A stretch of 64,000 bases of DNA from Nemopilema nomurai (lineage: Eukaryota; Cnidaria; Scyphozoa; Rhizostomeae; Rhizostomatidae), in assembly GCA_003864495.1 (NCBI GenBank), contig ML133366.1:968871-1032870 (forward strand), in the 5' to 3' direction. A model generated the notes under the pieces. The model searched no databases. It was given only the letters and a program-made list of their open reading frames with translations, and was not told the DNA's origin. This document shows positions 51,960 to 64,000 of this stretch, one piece after another. The position numbers and the translations under genes are program-made. Numbering within the stretch: the first letter of the stretch is position 1; each line of letters begins with the position of its first letter.

Positions 51960-54430
51960 TAATTGTTTCAAAGGCTTATTAGACGTCCACTTTTTGACAG
52001 CTTTGCGCATTTCGTAACAATGTGATCTAGAACACTACGATCCGTTATATCCTTCTCGCATGCCAATGTCCAAGATTCTGCAGTCTTTCCTGACCCATTG
52101 TACTGCGAATTAAAGTTTTAACAAGTTTAAGCTTTGAAAAGCTACGCTCGCTTGAAGCAGACGTCACTTGAGCTCTCCAGCTCAAGCGAGCCCACGTCTG
52201 GTTCGTCACTTGTTGGAGAAAGTTGCGTCAGTGATGACACATCCCTGGTAACCATTTCACTCTCATATGGGGGTTTCAATGGTGAAATTGCGGGCTCAAT
52301 AATCTTTAAAACCATTTTTAAGTCTAAATGGATTGCAGTCTCTGGGGCATCATCAATTTTTTGTGGTGCCACTCGTCTTCTGTGGTTCTTTGCAAACTCA
52401 GATTGAGCATCAAGACCACGTTGAACACTAAAAGCAATAGCAGCATCTATTTGATGATTTATGTCATCTTCATCCGCCCTTAAATATTTTAAAGTGTTGA
52501 TGGTCGCATCAAGGGCCTCTAAAGCGTCCACGATGTTCAAATCGATAGCTTGAACTTGCTTTGTTAAGATTTTTGTCTTTGATATAACATTTCGCATAAA
52601 CATTAATGCCACAATGAACTGGAAAGACTTGATCTTTCCAAGGAGATTCTTTGCTTTTATTGTGGTCTTTGCGTCTGCTGATTCCATCTCCTTCTTTAGT
52701 GCAAAAACAATTCCGTCAAAAGTTGCCCAAACTGCCGTAATTAAGTCTGAGCGGGCAACCCAGCGTGTTACCGAGAGATTTCTCAGCGTGAGTGCACCCT
52801 CTATGTCCTTATCTTTCACTATTTGCTGGAGGGGAATGTAGCGCTTAGTACTCGAGGTAAAAAAACATAAATCATTTCCAGCTTGTCAAACATAGCTGCA
52901 ATGACGGCACTCGCTTCAGAACTAGGCTCCACAGTTGTATTAATCCTATGTGCCAGACAAGGAAAGTATGGTATATTCCTTTCAAGATATTTTGACATCA
53001 TTGCTTGGCATCCTTTAAATTTTCCTGACATAGAAGCCGTGTAATCGTAGGATTGAAACACAATTGACTCAGTGTTGAATTATTGCAGAGTGATATTAGA
53101 TTGGCCTTTGCTTGCTCGTCTCCAGTCTTGTTATCTAAGTTGCGCATACCAACCAGTCGCTCGTGTATAGCACCCGAAGGAGTGACGTAGCGTAGAATAA
53201 CAGAAAATTGATCAAGGTGTGATGCATCTGGCATAGTGTCAGCTACAATTGAAATAACTTCTGACTTAATTTTTCTCGTTTACATAGTCAGCCAATAGCT
53301 CCAAGAATTCATTCTGTGAATTCCAGTTGAGATATGTTGCACGTTGTGGACGTTTTGCAGCCTCGTCCAACCAGCTTTTTAACACTGGAGAGTGTCTTGC
53401 AACTAGCAGTACCAGTTGGTGGAAATTTCCATTTGCCTCACTTCCAGATCCATGACCCCTGAACGAAACCTTGGCGGGCCAAAACGCGTGCAATATCTAT
53501 TAAAATCTTGATAGCCTCTCGATTTCTTTGCTTCTCTGCCTCTGCTTCTATGCAAATTTTTATCTGTTCTTTATCCAAGATTTTGTCTATGTGATTGAAC
53601 TTGTGTTGAAATGTAACCAATGCGTCAAATGAAGCTTTATGACTTTTGCTTGAAAAGTGGCTGGCTAACTTTCCCTGCTTTGACTTTCCTCTGCCCTTCA
53701 TTTTGTGCTACTGATGGACGCCTTCCACTGCCCAAGCATCATTAAATTTTTCATGTCCAACTCCTGTTGAAAATAGCTGACAGACGAAACAGAAGGCAAC
53801 ATCCTTGACAATAGAATATTCTAGATGGGGGAAATCAAGAAACCACTCCAAAGAGAACCTGCATTGCTTGGAATGAGGAATGTCATTATTTCGAGGATAC
53901 AACCCAAGTTTGGGTTGAAATGGTCCTAGATTGATGAGGAATTCTCTGTCGTCGTCTGTGGGAATTTTACGTCTGCTGCCTGGATCTTTATTTATGGGGA
54001 TGAATTCTTTTACATTTGATGCATCAGGTTTCGGATTACTAATTTTCAGCTGATTAAGGCAGTTCTTTGCATCTGTCAGTAGAGAGGATGAAGTTTCTTT
54101 TACCTTTTCGGTTGCAATGATCAACTCTTCCAGAAGAACAGTTGGCTGTGGAGCATCTGTTATAGAAGCTTTGTTGACAATTTCCTCGCATATGGAACTA
54201 TTTTCACATAAAACTTTAACTGCCCAATGCAAGAAATCCAAGGAATTGGAGTATCGTCTTCTTGATCGACGTCAAAGTCTGAATTTCTATGAGCATCGTC
54301 TTCTTGCTGTGTGTCAGAAATTGCTTCCTGGCACGCATCCTGTGGGAAAGCATGAAATCTACCCATTAATGTCAGCAATTTCACAGAGCTTTCATAAACA
54401 TATTAATCTCACATTGCTTGTGATTTAGTG
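51960..54430 (-). pseudogene. ZMYM1-like hAT transposase, heavily frameshifted
   Basis: A hAT transposase of the TTF/DUF4371 type can be followed on the minus strand in at least six frame segments. N-terminal part at 54241-53708 (F-I-P-I-N-K-D-P-G, Y-P-R-N-N, D-V-A-F-C-F-V-C-Q-L-F). Zinc-finger end at 53701-53438 (H-F-S-S-K-S-H-K-A-S). Then R-G-H-G-S-G-S-E and N-G-N-F-H-Q-L at 53460, D-Q-F-S-V-I-L-R-Y near 53200, Y-D-Y-T-A-S-M-S-G-K and C-L-A-H-R-I-N at 53040-52900, and T-R-W-V-A-R at 52780. The dimerisation end S-K-L-K-L-V-K then R-S-T-M-G-Q-E-R-L is at 52140-51960. No inverted repeats were identified. It is a different lineage from the intact hAT at 29.3 kb and much older. Confidence 0.75.
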
Positions 54431-56472
54431 ATAAAGCATAGTGATAAAGCATAGTGAACTAAAAAATAACACTATATATTTAGTTTCTTATTCTAAAACG
54501 ATAACATGCTTTGACATTTTGATTGGAATTTCCAGCTCATCCTCACTGTCCTGTACAACTCTTATAGTGATCATCTAAAAATGTTTTGAAGAAAAAAGTG
54601 TTCCATTCAACATATTGACGAGGGAATCCATACCAGTCTTGTTCGCTTCTCTTGCCTGCTGGCAGTCTCCATTACCATTGCAGAGAAAGTATCGTCCAGG
54701 TTTCTTTTATGATGTAGTGCGTATTCCTACAACAGAAATTGATTTATATTAACAACCACCAGAATAAAGCACGACTTAATGCCACATTGAACTAAAAGTG
54801 ACTTCCATGTGAAATAGTCAAAATTTAACTTAAATGGATAAATTTTAGTAGTCCAAACTTTCTGTGAAATATCCCATACTCCAACAATAATTTGTCTGAA
54901 ATTAATTGTCCCAAAGATTTTGCTTTTAATGTTTGCCTGATATCGAGGCTCTCCTGGAATTTAGGTAAAGGGTGAATTTCGAAGATTAACTCTGTTACAC
55001 GAATTTTCAAATTTGTCCTTTAATGTGTCAAATATTCATTTGAGTGCATCAAATGAATATCAAGAAACAAAAGCAAAAATTTTCGTGGAGCCTCAGGCCA
55101 AAATGACTTCCAGATAATAGAAAACTCTGTCTACGCAGCGGAGCATAAGGCACCATATTGTTTGAAAATTACCTTTCACCCTATTGTTTGAATATGAAAA
55201 TTACCCTTCCCGCATTTTGTGCGGGTTGTGAACCAAATGATTCCCCGTGGTTTTTACGGCTTTCCAGCGACTCTGTATTTCCATCCGATATACCATTCTT
55301 TTCTATGTCAAGATATTTTGCTGGGATGGTCTCGTCCTCTTTTGATGTTGACACTTTTTCAACAGTTTTGCTTTTTGGGTTATGGAGAACAGCAAGCTGA
55401 AAATTTAATTAAATAATGCAAATTAACAAAAATGTAATCTTTGTAAAAATCAAAACAATTTTTTATTCTTTTCTCAGGCCACTCCTATTATGGCCCATCA
55501 CAAGGAGGGGGGGAGGGCAGAGCAGCAAAATTTAAGGCGATTTATAGAAAACCAAATAAATCTGCTATTCTGCTTAGGTCAAATGAGTAATTTTCTCCTT
55601 CTGCCAGCTTCGTTATGGAACCCCTGATCCCGTTGTAATTAGGGGGTCTGGTTTATTTAATTTTTTTCCCAGATGGCTACCAAGTGACCAAATTTGGAGA
55701 AAAAACTACTACTAGGGAGTAGTTCAAGTAGCTTCCGTCAGTTGACTCATTGCATAGGCAATTGCAATCATGATTGCAATGCTAATACAGGCCACACAGC
55801 CGGAGGGCCAGGGACCATGGCCCCCACTTTTCTGCTTAGCGAATAATTCATTTTGGTAAAAATGCTTTTCTGCTTTTGAAAGGATGTAACAATAATCTCC
55901 GTTGCATTTCCAGCTGTCATCTAATTTAAAAAATTGGACTACATTATGTTCAAATTGTTAGAAAACAAGACGATATTTTTGTTGTGTGTCCAGGGTAATT
56001 TTGCTACAATTTTTTCATCGAGTGAAGTTAGGCAGAGGTAATGGCCACAAAATATAAATATTTTGTGTAAGGAACCATTTTTTAAGGAGCATACTTATAC
56101 AGCCTATACATGTAGAAAGCCAAAAGCTTACCCACACAAAATGAAATCAAGATACTGATTTAATTCATTATGAAATAAAGGCTACATACCTTCGATTGAT
56201 TCTTGAAGATAAGTGGTAGCGTCTTTGCTGTGTAGCTCGGATGAAAACTTTTGCAGTGAGATCCCTTGTTATCATTATCGAACGATTTCTTGCAAAGAGC
56301 GGACGTCACTTTATAGCGTGTATACGGCATGTTAAAAAAAATGCTGTGGAAAGTTTTGCTCACAAGATCTTTTATTCACTGTCGAAATTCTTCTGACTTC
56401 CGGATGCATGGAGTAGCCCACACAGGTGATAGCCTTGTTGCCATGTTTTTACAATGATGTTGATATCATCAA
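54431..56472. other. No supported gene
   Basis: About 2 kb of AT-rich sequence with G-runs near 55508 and a GC-rich patch at 55795-55830 (GGCCAGGGACCATGGCCCCC, self-complementary in part). Short frames on both strands lack domains. Confidence 0.4.
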
Positions 56473-59400
56473 ATGTCACACGTAAACCAGGAGGTCTTGA
56501 TCAAAATGCAGAAGCGCTGGTTGAGACCTGACTGGACCGGTTCGGTCCCCTGTCATTGTTCGATGATTGGCCCTCATAGAAAATTCGTCCACTATATGCC
56601 TTACTGTACTGCACTACAACATGGTACCGGCAGAACTAAGACCAATTTTGGGTGTGACAGAAAGTTAGCCAAAGTCGTTGAAAGTTTAGTTAGTTGCCTT
56701 CCGCTTACAGAAACTTATGGCGAAGGGTTAATTCGATGTATACAGAAAGATAATGCGGGTTTCTTGATTGTTGCAAGTATGTTGAAAAAACAGTTTTCCT
56801 TGTTTGAAACGACTGTAGACTTCCCAAAATCTATTGAGGGAATAGAGCAACAGCAAGAATCAAAATGGGGTGTCTGTTTCATTCGTCAAGTGGCAACGCA
56901 AGTCTACTTTGTCCTGCAACAAACAGCAGACAACTAGATAAATCGTTGGGTTATCAAAGCATTGCCAAGCAATTAAAGAAGTTCGAGGAGTTTGGAGAAT
57001 TGCCTGGTACTATCCAGCGGAGGACTCACTTTTTGAGTCAAAGAAATCTGGCTGAAAATCTTTTGAAAAACGAAGCCAAATTTCATAAGCAATGCAAGGA
57101 TAGATACGATGTCTTTGGCAGCACCACTACCAGCAAGCCTGCAAAAAGAGGAAGTCTTTGGCAAGTAATAAAAATGATTCATCAAAGAATCTCTAAACAT
57201 AGCACAGTTAATTCGTTTTAAATTAGTGAAGCAAAGAAGACGACAAACATCCTTAACTGAGAATGTGCGCCATCCAGTGGAAAAAGAAACACCCTTTCCT
57301 CTTTTTTAAGTTTACGCAAAAGGGGTTTGGTTGACACTATTGCAAAGAACGAATTGGGAGTGTCATATCATAGAGTTCAAGCCGTTGCGCTTTCACTAAA
57401 AAGCAGGTTTGCAAGAAGTACAATGAAAGGGCCTTGTATGTCCTCCAAGCTTAAAATGTGGACTTTTCACAACTTCTGCCAACGACAACATCGACCACAA
57501 TCCATCATCAAATACATCGAGAGAATCTTTTCTGGAACAAGCATTTCAGTCTTTCAACATCCAGAAACAAATGTGGAAATAGAGAAAGTAGAGATTCCAA
57601 CCATTGCGGGAAAAGGGATAAAGCTTGAACTTCCCGAAAATTACACTGTTATCCCACTAAAAAAAAGCAACCATTGAAAGAAGCAAGTAGTTGAATGCTG
57701 TGGATGGCCTGAATAAAGAGAGCCTTAAAGTGCATATGACAGGAAAATATTTATTTCACCGTCTGACTAAATCGAGTACACTGATTACGAAAATAACCTT
57801 AAAATTTTCGAAAGACGTGTACTTTCTTAGTTACAGCTGTTTCAAAGTCGATTTTTTGCTTCAAAATCTGTCATAAGGGATTGGGTCGAGTTTGACAGGA
57901 AGTAACGTAAAGTACTTGTGTTAGTGAAAAGTTTAGATTGCTTTCTAACAAGAAACTCTACGGCGGAGTTTTATATGCGACCATGTAATCATGTCGGACA
58001 GCGAATTTTAGAGCTCGATGGCTTCAGTTTTCGAAGAAAGTGAAGAAGAAGAGCTTAAAGGTGCTACTGTTTTGTTTTTGTTAATCAATTTTCACGCTTG
58101 AATTTTGCATCTGTACCCCATAGAAAGTTTTACTCAAATATTTTACACATTACAGGAGACATTGAATTAGTTTGATTATGTATTGCAATTATTTTAGAAA
58201 GTTATCAAACTAACTGAAAAATTAACATCAGGGATGTTTTAATGTAAAAAAATGTTGACATTGACATTGGTGAGGCAAGGAGTGCCTAATGTAGTAGATT
58301 GTCCAGTTACCAGGAACTTGTAGTATCTGTCAAGGCCATCAGAAGCAGGAGTCTGGAGCCCCCAATACTATATATGCCTTAAAATAGTGTACTGGCGGGG
58401 AAGCAATACAATAGGCAGACCCCCCCAAAATGAATTTCGTTCTGACGACACTGCCTGGTTTGTTATGAAATCTCCGACTGCCCTTTATGTGAATGTTCAA
58501 TTTGGATTTTCCAAATATTGTCTAAAATTTTTCTTGGATACACATAAATAGTTTGTAAAAAAAACTCTCTACGAAGGGAGTTCACAACAACACTGGTACA
58601 GGAATGAAGCACTGCGCATTCACATATAAAGTACTATGTGGGTGCCCCCGGGGTTTATGTGGCATCATCGACAACGTACTTCAGGTGTTAAACAATAGGA
58701 ATTTGATAGGCAGTTATCCAAAACAATATCAAACATATTACTCACCATGAGCTTTTGACGCTTGCCAAGCTCTTCGTCTTGTTTTGGTTTGCGGACTGAA
58801 GGAACAGCATCTCGTCGAAGAAATGTTTTGGTGTTTTTGGTGTCAAAAACAGGTATCGAGGAGAACGTCAAAACTTGTGCAAAGTTAAACAATGCATCAA
58901 GCTTCTGTTGGTGCAGCAGTTTTCAGACATTGCTTGAGTAATAATAATGCAAAAAACCCCTCTGGGGGAGAACAGTTGTGCCATCACATAGTCAAACCAT
59001 ACAGCAGCTCAGTTCTATTCGAACGATACACAACCACTTTACGTCACAGAGGTCATGTGACCGCCTGCCCGACCGCGTTTTTCTTATGACACATTTTGGC
59101 CAAAGTGGGTGTCAGAAAACCCCGATTTCAGAGAAAATTACGTCGAAAATGAAAAATCGAAGTTCACCATCGTTACCAGCAATATTTAGTTGATAGTTTA
59201 AGCGAATAAAAGTTTTCGTGTCATATGCACTTTAAGGACAATATCGATGTCTGTTTGTGTTGGTCAGCCTTTCATTCAAATAAAGTGAGTAACGTTCCAG
59301 TTAAGTCACTATCGACCTTGCTGCCATTGTTGCATGAGAGTATCAACTCGACGGCTATGGTACGGCATACAATTGGCATCATAAAGCGAATCCTCTTCAT

Positions 59401-60250
59401 GATCAATCCAAGTCAGTGCCCCGTGATTACAGCTGATCAACCAGTTTACACTCTCGGTTTTCAACCACCTCTTGTTGCTAGGTGCTGTTGCGAAGGCGTA
59501 ATGAGAAGGTCTATAGCAACAAAATGGACAGCTACTTTGAGCCTTTTTTAGCTGACCCGCTCGACATTTTGAATCTGGCTGCCAAATCTATGAAGCAGTT
59601 ATAACAGGTCTTCTGTCGTCAACCCAAATGGGAAATGAAATGTTTAAAAAAGTTGTTCATAAAAAGCTGAAAGACGCTAATGCCAGGGTCAGCATTTTTG
59701 AAAGAGTTTGTAACCCCAAACTGAAAACAGGTGTGGAAAAAGTGAAGAAAGTGCCAAAGATGATAAGCAGCTTGAAGGAAGACCGACAAGACATTGGTGC
59801 AATGATAAGCAAAAATTAGTCCACAGAGGAAATGCTTTCATATCTACTCACAAGTGTTCCCTTAGCTCTAGCATCGCCAGATGGTGATCTTAGGCAAGGC
59901 TCAAAAGCTGCATTAAGAAGTCATCTAATTGAAGAAGCAAATGCCTCGACGACACAACCAAAAACGAGGGCATTTTGGATCGTGGATGGCATGGCTGTTG
60001 TAAGGTCGATTCTACGTAAAAAATCTGTTGGGTTAGTACGCAACAGCATTCTTCAGTTTGTGCCCACCAAGTAGAGACTCATTTCCATTAAGGCTAGGCA
60101 TCATATTTGATTGCTACAAAGAAAGCGACATAAAGCAGCTAACACATTTGTGTCATGGAATGAAGGGAAGACAGACCTTCATAACTATCCCCCAGAAAAA
60201 TATGCCCAGGCAGAGTGAATCCACTTTGTCGGTCGGCACTAGATCATAGT
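56473..60250 (+). pseudogene. Second, decayed member of the HALTGC/CXC family, including its N-terminal and nuclease-like regions
   Basis: Plus-strand pieces match the family of the protein at 11472-13702. 56865-57221 has a C-L-F-H...K-L-K-K-F then E-A-K-F-H-K-Q-C, the N-terminal zinc-finger-like region. 57327-57677 has L-V-D-T-I-A-K and I-S-V-F-Q-H-P. 59225-59551 has W-S-A-F-H-S-N-K, L-P-L-L-H-E-S and I-T-A-D-Q-P-V-Y (compare A-F-D-Q-P-L-F). 59628-60074 has R-V-C-N-P-K-L-K-T-G, L-K-E-D-R-Q-D-I-G, T-S-V-P-L-A-L-A-S-P and F-W-I-V-D-G-M-A-V-V-R-S. 60058-60250 has I-I-F-D-C-Y-K-E-S-D-I-K. It is truncated before the H-A-L-T-G-C block, has an internal deletion after D-Q-P, many frameshifts, and a 1.5-kb insertion (57691-59224). 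This copy holds the W-I-V-D-G region that the first copy lacks. Confidence 0.65.
57691..59224. other. Sequence inserted in the decayed HALTGC/CXC family copy
   Basis: In the first family member the two flanking motif blocks are about 0.3 kb apart; here they are 1.6 kb apart. The insert shows no clear ends. A plus-strand ATG at 58018 opens a short acidic stretch (M-A-S-V-F-E-E-S-E-E-E-E-L-K) that meets a GTGCTA donor-like site at 58060. It could be a first exon of some gene, but nothing follows that I can join. Confidence 0.35.
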
Positions 60251-61631
60251 CAGCTAACGTACATGACGTCATACATCTTTGAAACCGAGGGCCAAGTGGA
60301 ATAAGACGGAGGCTGCAAGGAATGAAGGAAGGTGATGGCTGGAAGACTCACCTCACCTGTGGTTTGCGGTAGCTTTGACCACGCATCTGGGGGTTGGGGC
60401 ATAGGACGCCATGGTCATCCTACGTTTCTGGTAAGATGGATGAACACAAGATGTTGAAAGACGTTAGTCATTACTAAGCAAACTTTTGAATATTAGAACT
60501 TCTATTTGAACTTCTATAGCAAATATAATCTCGTGCAGTGATCATATGGTTTTGTGCAGTAATAAACAGAAGAATTGTGCAGCGATAAAACTAGTATTTA
60601 AAGATAATAATTTTTGGCGTTTTTCACAAACATTTTTGGAATATCCAGGGCAATATCCATTTTTCACAAACAATTGCTCCAGGGCTTTGAAATTTAGAAC
60701 CTCACAAAATAATGAATTCAATTTTAAAACAGAATCAGCCAATCTAACGAAACAGTTAAATGTTTTTGCGCGAATGCAAGAAAATGACTGCAGGAAAATA
60801 TCCTGTAATTTGTTTCAAGCTAATCTACCAGTGTTTGCCAGATTATCTGCTTACTTCGTTTGTAGGAATTTAGCATTTTTCCAAAGGGTTTCAATTCATA
60901 GCATACACAATAGAGAAATAGAGGAAAACGGAAACAGTGTCGATTCTACTTAAAAGGAGACAAGAAACCAAGTTTTGAAGCACATACTTACAGTTAAATT
61001 TAAAGAACTTGGCCCCTCCATTTTTATGCGTGGGCCCTGTTTAGGCTGCTCAATAAACTCAGTAAAATAAGAGTAAATGCAGATTTCTAAGAAATTTTGA
61101 GTGATATGAATCCCTTGAAAGACAGCAAACGAAATTTCTTAACAGAATTATAACGAACATTAGAAAAACCAGCATAAGAACATTATCAAGCGTTTTAAAA
61201 AGTGTTTCCCCGAAATTTTTTGCTGTAATCAAGCCTAAAGGCTTTTCTCAGAAATATTGAAACATTGTGTCATTTTTCATTTTCCACAGTTTAGAACATT
61301 TGCTGAGGTATTGAAAGTTGACATAGGTATTGAATTTCATGTCGCTTGCAATAAAATTTTCCATCAACAGGCTGGAATGCAAAGACGTCATATTACCACG
61401 CATACATTAGGTTGCCATAGTTGCATGATGTAATCAACTAAGAATTTATTGTGCATATATGGAATGATGAGCAAAGGGGTAGCACTGGAATAGCTAATTT
61501 GCGGCTTTAGGGTGATGCCTCACAAAATTTATAATGTGCATCTTTTTGCACTACGTAATCGCTTCAAAATATCGAACGGGATTAAATAAAAAGCGAGCAT
61601 ATACAAAACCTGCTCATTTTGCATCGGAGAA
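60251..61631. other. No supported gene
   Basis: About 1.4 kb, AT-rich. The open frame 60546-60953 (135 residues) has no recognisable domain, and an antisense frame overlaps part of it, so it is not called. Confidence 0.4.
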
Positions 61632-63682
61632 ATGGAACTTTCTGACAACGACCTGCAAATAGTCACTGCTGAAAGGAGACTAATTTTCAATACCAGAGAA
61701 GACCTAGATGCCACTTTTGAGACTTTTCAGAGAGAGACACAAACTGGTTGGCGATGTTTCAGCACCAAGAATCTATTTGGTAAGATTTTCAGGAATCTAC
61801 TTTCCATTTCATTATAAATATACATAAATATATATATTTAAGACCTTTCGAAAAGCATTTGTTTTCTAAAAAGTATTTTGAACTTACGTAAACGAATAAA
61901 TTCTATTTGCTTCAGAAGTTTATACATCTTGCCTTTTTAAGACGAAGTCCATATGCAAATACTTTTATTACTACTCTATGATAATTACTTCTAGTGGAAA
62001 CTCTTGATAAAAGTTTTAAGATCTTAAAGGAGAGGAGCAGAGTGCACTGGAGCATCATCGCTGCTGAGGGGGTTTCTTTTCCATTTGATGGAGTACCATT
62101 CATACCGGCAGGTACTGTGCACTTTCAGTGCCACCAGGGCAAAGATATCGATGAGAAAACAAAAGATCAAAGAAAAAGATTGCTAGATGAAAATGAGGTA
62201 AAACGTTAATCATTTTTAAGTTTTTGTTAAGTATCACATGTCACCATTAGGAAAAATTGTATAAAAACGCTCTTGTTGCACACAGAGTAATTTCCAGTGC
62301 AGCGTATCATAAAATGAAAAAAATATGCTGAGACATTAAAAAGAAAGGCATTCTAGACAGGGACCCAGTGTTCTCCGAAGTAGATATTCCTGGCAGTGTC
62401 TTGATAGTGATAGATCAGGCAACTTTAAAGAAGTGAAAAAGAAAGACGGATTTCTCAACAAAATTTAAAGTATGTTTATACAAAAATTAAATAATTTCTT
62501 AATGCATAGGCTACATTTCACAAAAAAGTATTCTATGTATGTTATGTTACTCCAATATATGTATGTGTTTTACAGGAGCCCGATCATACATTTAGAAAAA
62601 GACGCACTATGGTTCAGTCGTCCAAAAAACTTGGTTGTCCAGCAAAAGTTTTCATCTCAAGGGTGATCAGATTCCCTCAGTATAAGGTATGCACTCCATT
62701 GTGAAAAGTCGAATTTTTTATTACTGGAATTATGATTCAAGTGTTTTATATTGTTGCTATTTCGGGCCTTTGAGCTAGCACATCTGTTTGTTTGAGTGCA
62801 AAATGCCCCTGGAATTTAATATTTTCAAATATATACCACTGCCTCATCCACCTCTTTTTCAGCAGCTATTTTCTTTTTAGCAAATAATTTAATCAATTAA
62901 TATTTTCAGGTTGAGTTGGCAGCCGATGGGACAAGCCTGAAAGAAAAATTAGATCTGCAGCTGCACGGTTAAAAGAAGACCTGAAGCAGGGCAACGAAAT
63001 AAAAGCTACTCAAGAATATGTGCTCAAGTTGCCAGATATTTAGGCCCATCGATTTCACGATACAGAATGAGAGGTACAATTAAAAATAATATAACTTTAG
63101 AGCTGAATATTGTGTTTTGACAACTATCCTGTTATAACAGGAACAACCTAGGATTTGTTCAAGGTTTTGAACAAGGAGTGATAACGGCCCCGCCCCTAAA
63201 ACACAAAATCTAGCAAACAATTTCGGAAAATTTCACTACTTCGTCGGAATTTCAGGAAGATTTTAAGGCACCAAAAACTATCAATCTTTTTACGAAATAT
63301 TCATCAATTTCGTAGCCAAATTTTTGATTGTTTTTATAAATCATTATCTCTTGTTTGATTCCCATGATCGAAGAATGCTTCACCAGAGTCTTTCTTTTTA
63401 TAGGGTGCTGACTTGAGAGAACTGGGCCGATATAATAGATGAGTAGATGAAGATATAATAAAAAAAATCAAGGAAATGGGCCGCGCGGATAACGGATTAT
63501 GTCGAGGCAAGGCACCACCATGTCAATCAAGACGAAGATATCATCCAACGGATAACGATATTCGTAATATCTTAAACGCATCGCGACTTGGAGAGAGAAG
63601 AGCTCCTGATGACCAATCAAACTTGGGGTTTAAATGCAACGAATGGAAAATTTCACATCCAGATGATTTCATATTTTACAGG
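61632..63682 (+). pseudogene. CARF-like (ALS2CR8-domain) multi-exon gene, with stop codons
   Basis: Five exons with GT-AG borders and compatible phases: 61632-61779 (ATG start; W-R-C-F-S-T-K-N-L-F), 61995-62197 (V-P-F-I-P-A-G-T then F-Q-C-H-Q-G-K-D), 62576-62686 (F-R-K-R-R-T-M-V-Q-S-S-K-K-L-G-C-P-A-K-V, then F-P-Q-Y-K), 62910-~63080 and 63404-63682 (K-A-P-P-C-Q-S-R-R-R-Y-H-P-T-D-N-D-I-R-N). The order matches the domain of calcium-responsive transcription factor-like proteins, DNA-binding regulators known in animals. Exons 1-3 are open. Exon 4 has a frameshift near 62945 and a TAG at 63041-63043, and exon 5 a TGA at 63440-63442. CARF-like genes are often multicopy in invertebrates, so this may be a dead paralogue. 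It probably continues beyond 64000. Confidence 0.6.
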
Positions 63683-64000
63683 GTGAGAGAGTACATAATA
63701 TTTAGATTTTTGTGCTATAATTTAAAAAAACAATCTGAGCACAGCAATTTTAGGCTGAAAAGATCAAATTGCAATTCACTCAAAAAGAAGGAGACCAGCT
63801 TTTCAAGCATTTTTGTACCGACGTATCTTCAAAATATTTTCAGTAAACTAACTGTAAACTACTTGTTACTACTAAGTTTTGTGCAGCAGGTCATTTAAGA
63901 TCATCGGGAAATCAATAAAACTTCATTCTAAAACTACTTACAAAATTGCCAGTGGTGACGCCACAGGGTGGGGTGAACATGTCTACCCCAGGTTTCCAAG
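63683..64000. other. Probable intron or 3' flank of the CARF-like pseudogene
   Basis: Follows a GTGAGA donor at 63683. No further exon of the gene is recognisable before the window ends. Confidence 0.35.

Noticed and set aside
60546..60953. 135-codon plus-strand open frame
   Set aside because: AT-rich, no domain, with an overlapping antisense frame; length is plausible by chance.
1..64000. tRNA, rRNA or other structured RNA genes
   Set aside because: Nothing with a recognisable cloverleaf or rRNA core was seen by eye; a tRNAscan/Infernal run would be needed to exclude small ones.

Overview
The window looks like repeat-rich intergenic DNA from an early-branching marine animal, most likely a cnidarian such as a coral or sea anemone. 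The reasons are AT-rich sequence, spliceosomal introns, Jockey/CR1/RTE-like LINEs (one carrying a 2A ribosome-skipping motif), Ty3/Gypsy and BEL/Pao elements, hAT, ISL2EU-like and PIF/Harbinger-like DNA transposons, and two copies of a poorly named repeat family with an H-A-L-T-G-C motif and a CXC cysteine cluster. The organism call is inference. I see no intact host gene. The only two candidates, an integrase-like gene at 1.2-2.9 kb and a CARF-like gene at 61.6-63.7 kb, both carry stop codons.

Layout. 0-3 kb: LINE tail and a spliced integrase-like pseudogene. 5.2-8.1 kb: broken RTE-type LINE (minus). 8.6-16.1 kb: CR1/L2-type LINE (minus), split by a 4,551-bp DNA transposon (10599-15149, 3-bp target duplication ATA). 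16.4-22.5 kb: PIF/Harbinger-like transposase exons, split inside exon 1 by a 5.2-kb LINE (16640-21835, 13-bp target duplication). 22.2-35.4 kb: a 2.3-kb segment present twice as a direct repeat, with a Gypsy element (24513-29042) exactly at the junction. The second copy is split by a hAT element (29340-33343, 8-bp duplication). 35.5-36.2 kb: two MITEs. 36.9-41.4 kb: ISL2EU-like element with 230-bp inverted repeats and two convergent genes. 41.6-43.5 kb: diverged and inverted relatives of the duplicated segment, interrupting a second THAP/DDE transposase pseudogene (to 44.5 kb). 44.7-51.2 kb: a ~158-bp tandem repeat split by a BEL/Pao element. 52-54.4 kb: decayed ZMYM1-like hAT transposase. 56.5-60.3 kb: decayed second copy of the HALTGC/CXC family. 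61.6-63.7 kb: CARF-like pseudogene.

The elements form a relative clock: each insertion postdates the unit it splits. Only the hAT transposase (873 aa), the THAP/DDE transposase (470 aa), Gypsy gag and the LINE ORF1 are open over their full length. The most informative structure is the Gypsy-centred tandem duplication. Its flanks fit unequal recombination between two different Gypsy insertions, so the identical LTRs cannot be read simply as a young insertion.
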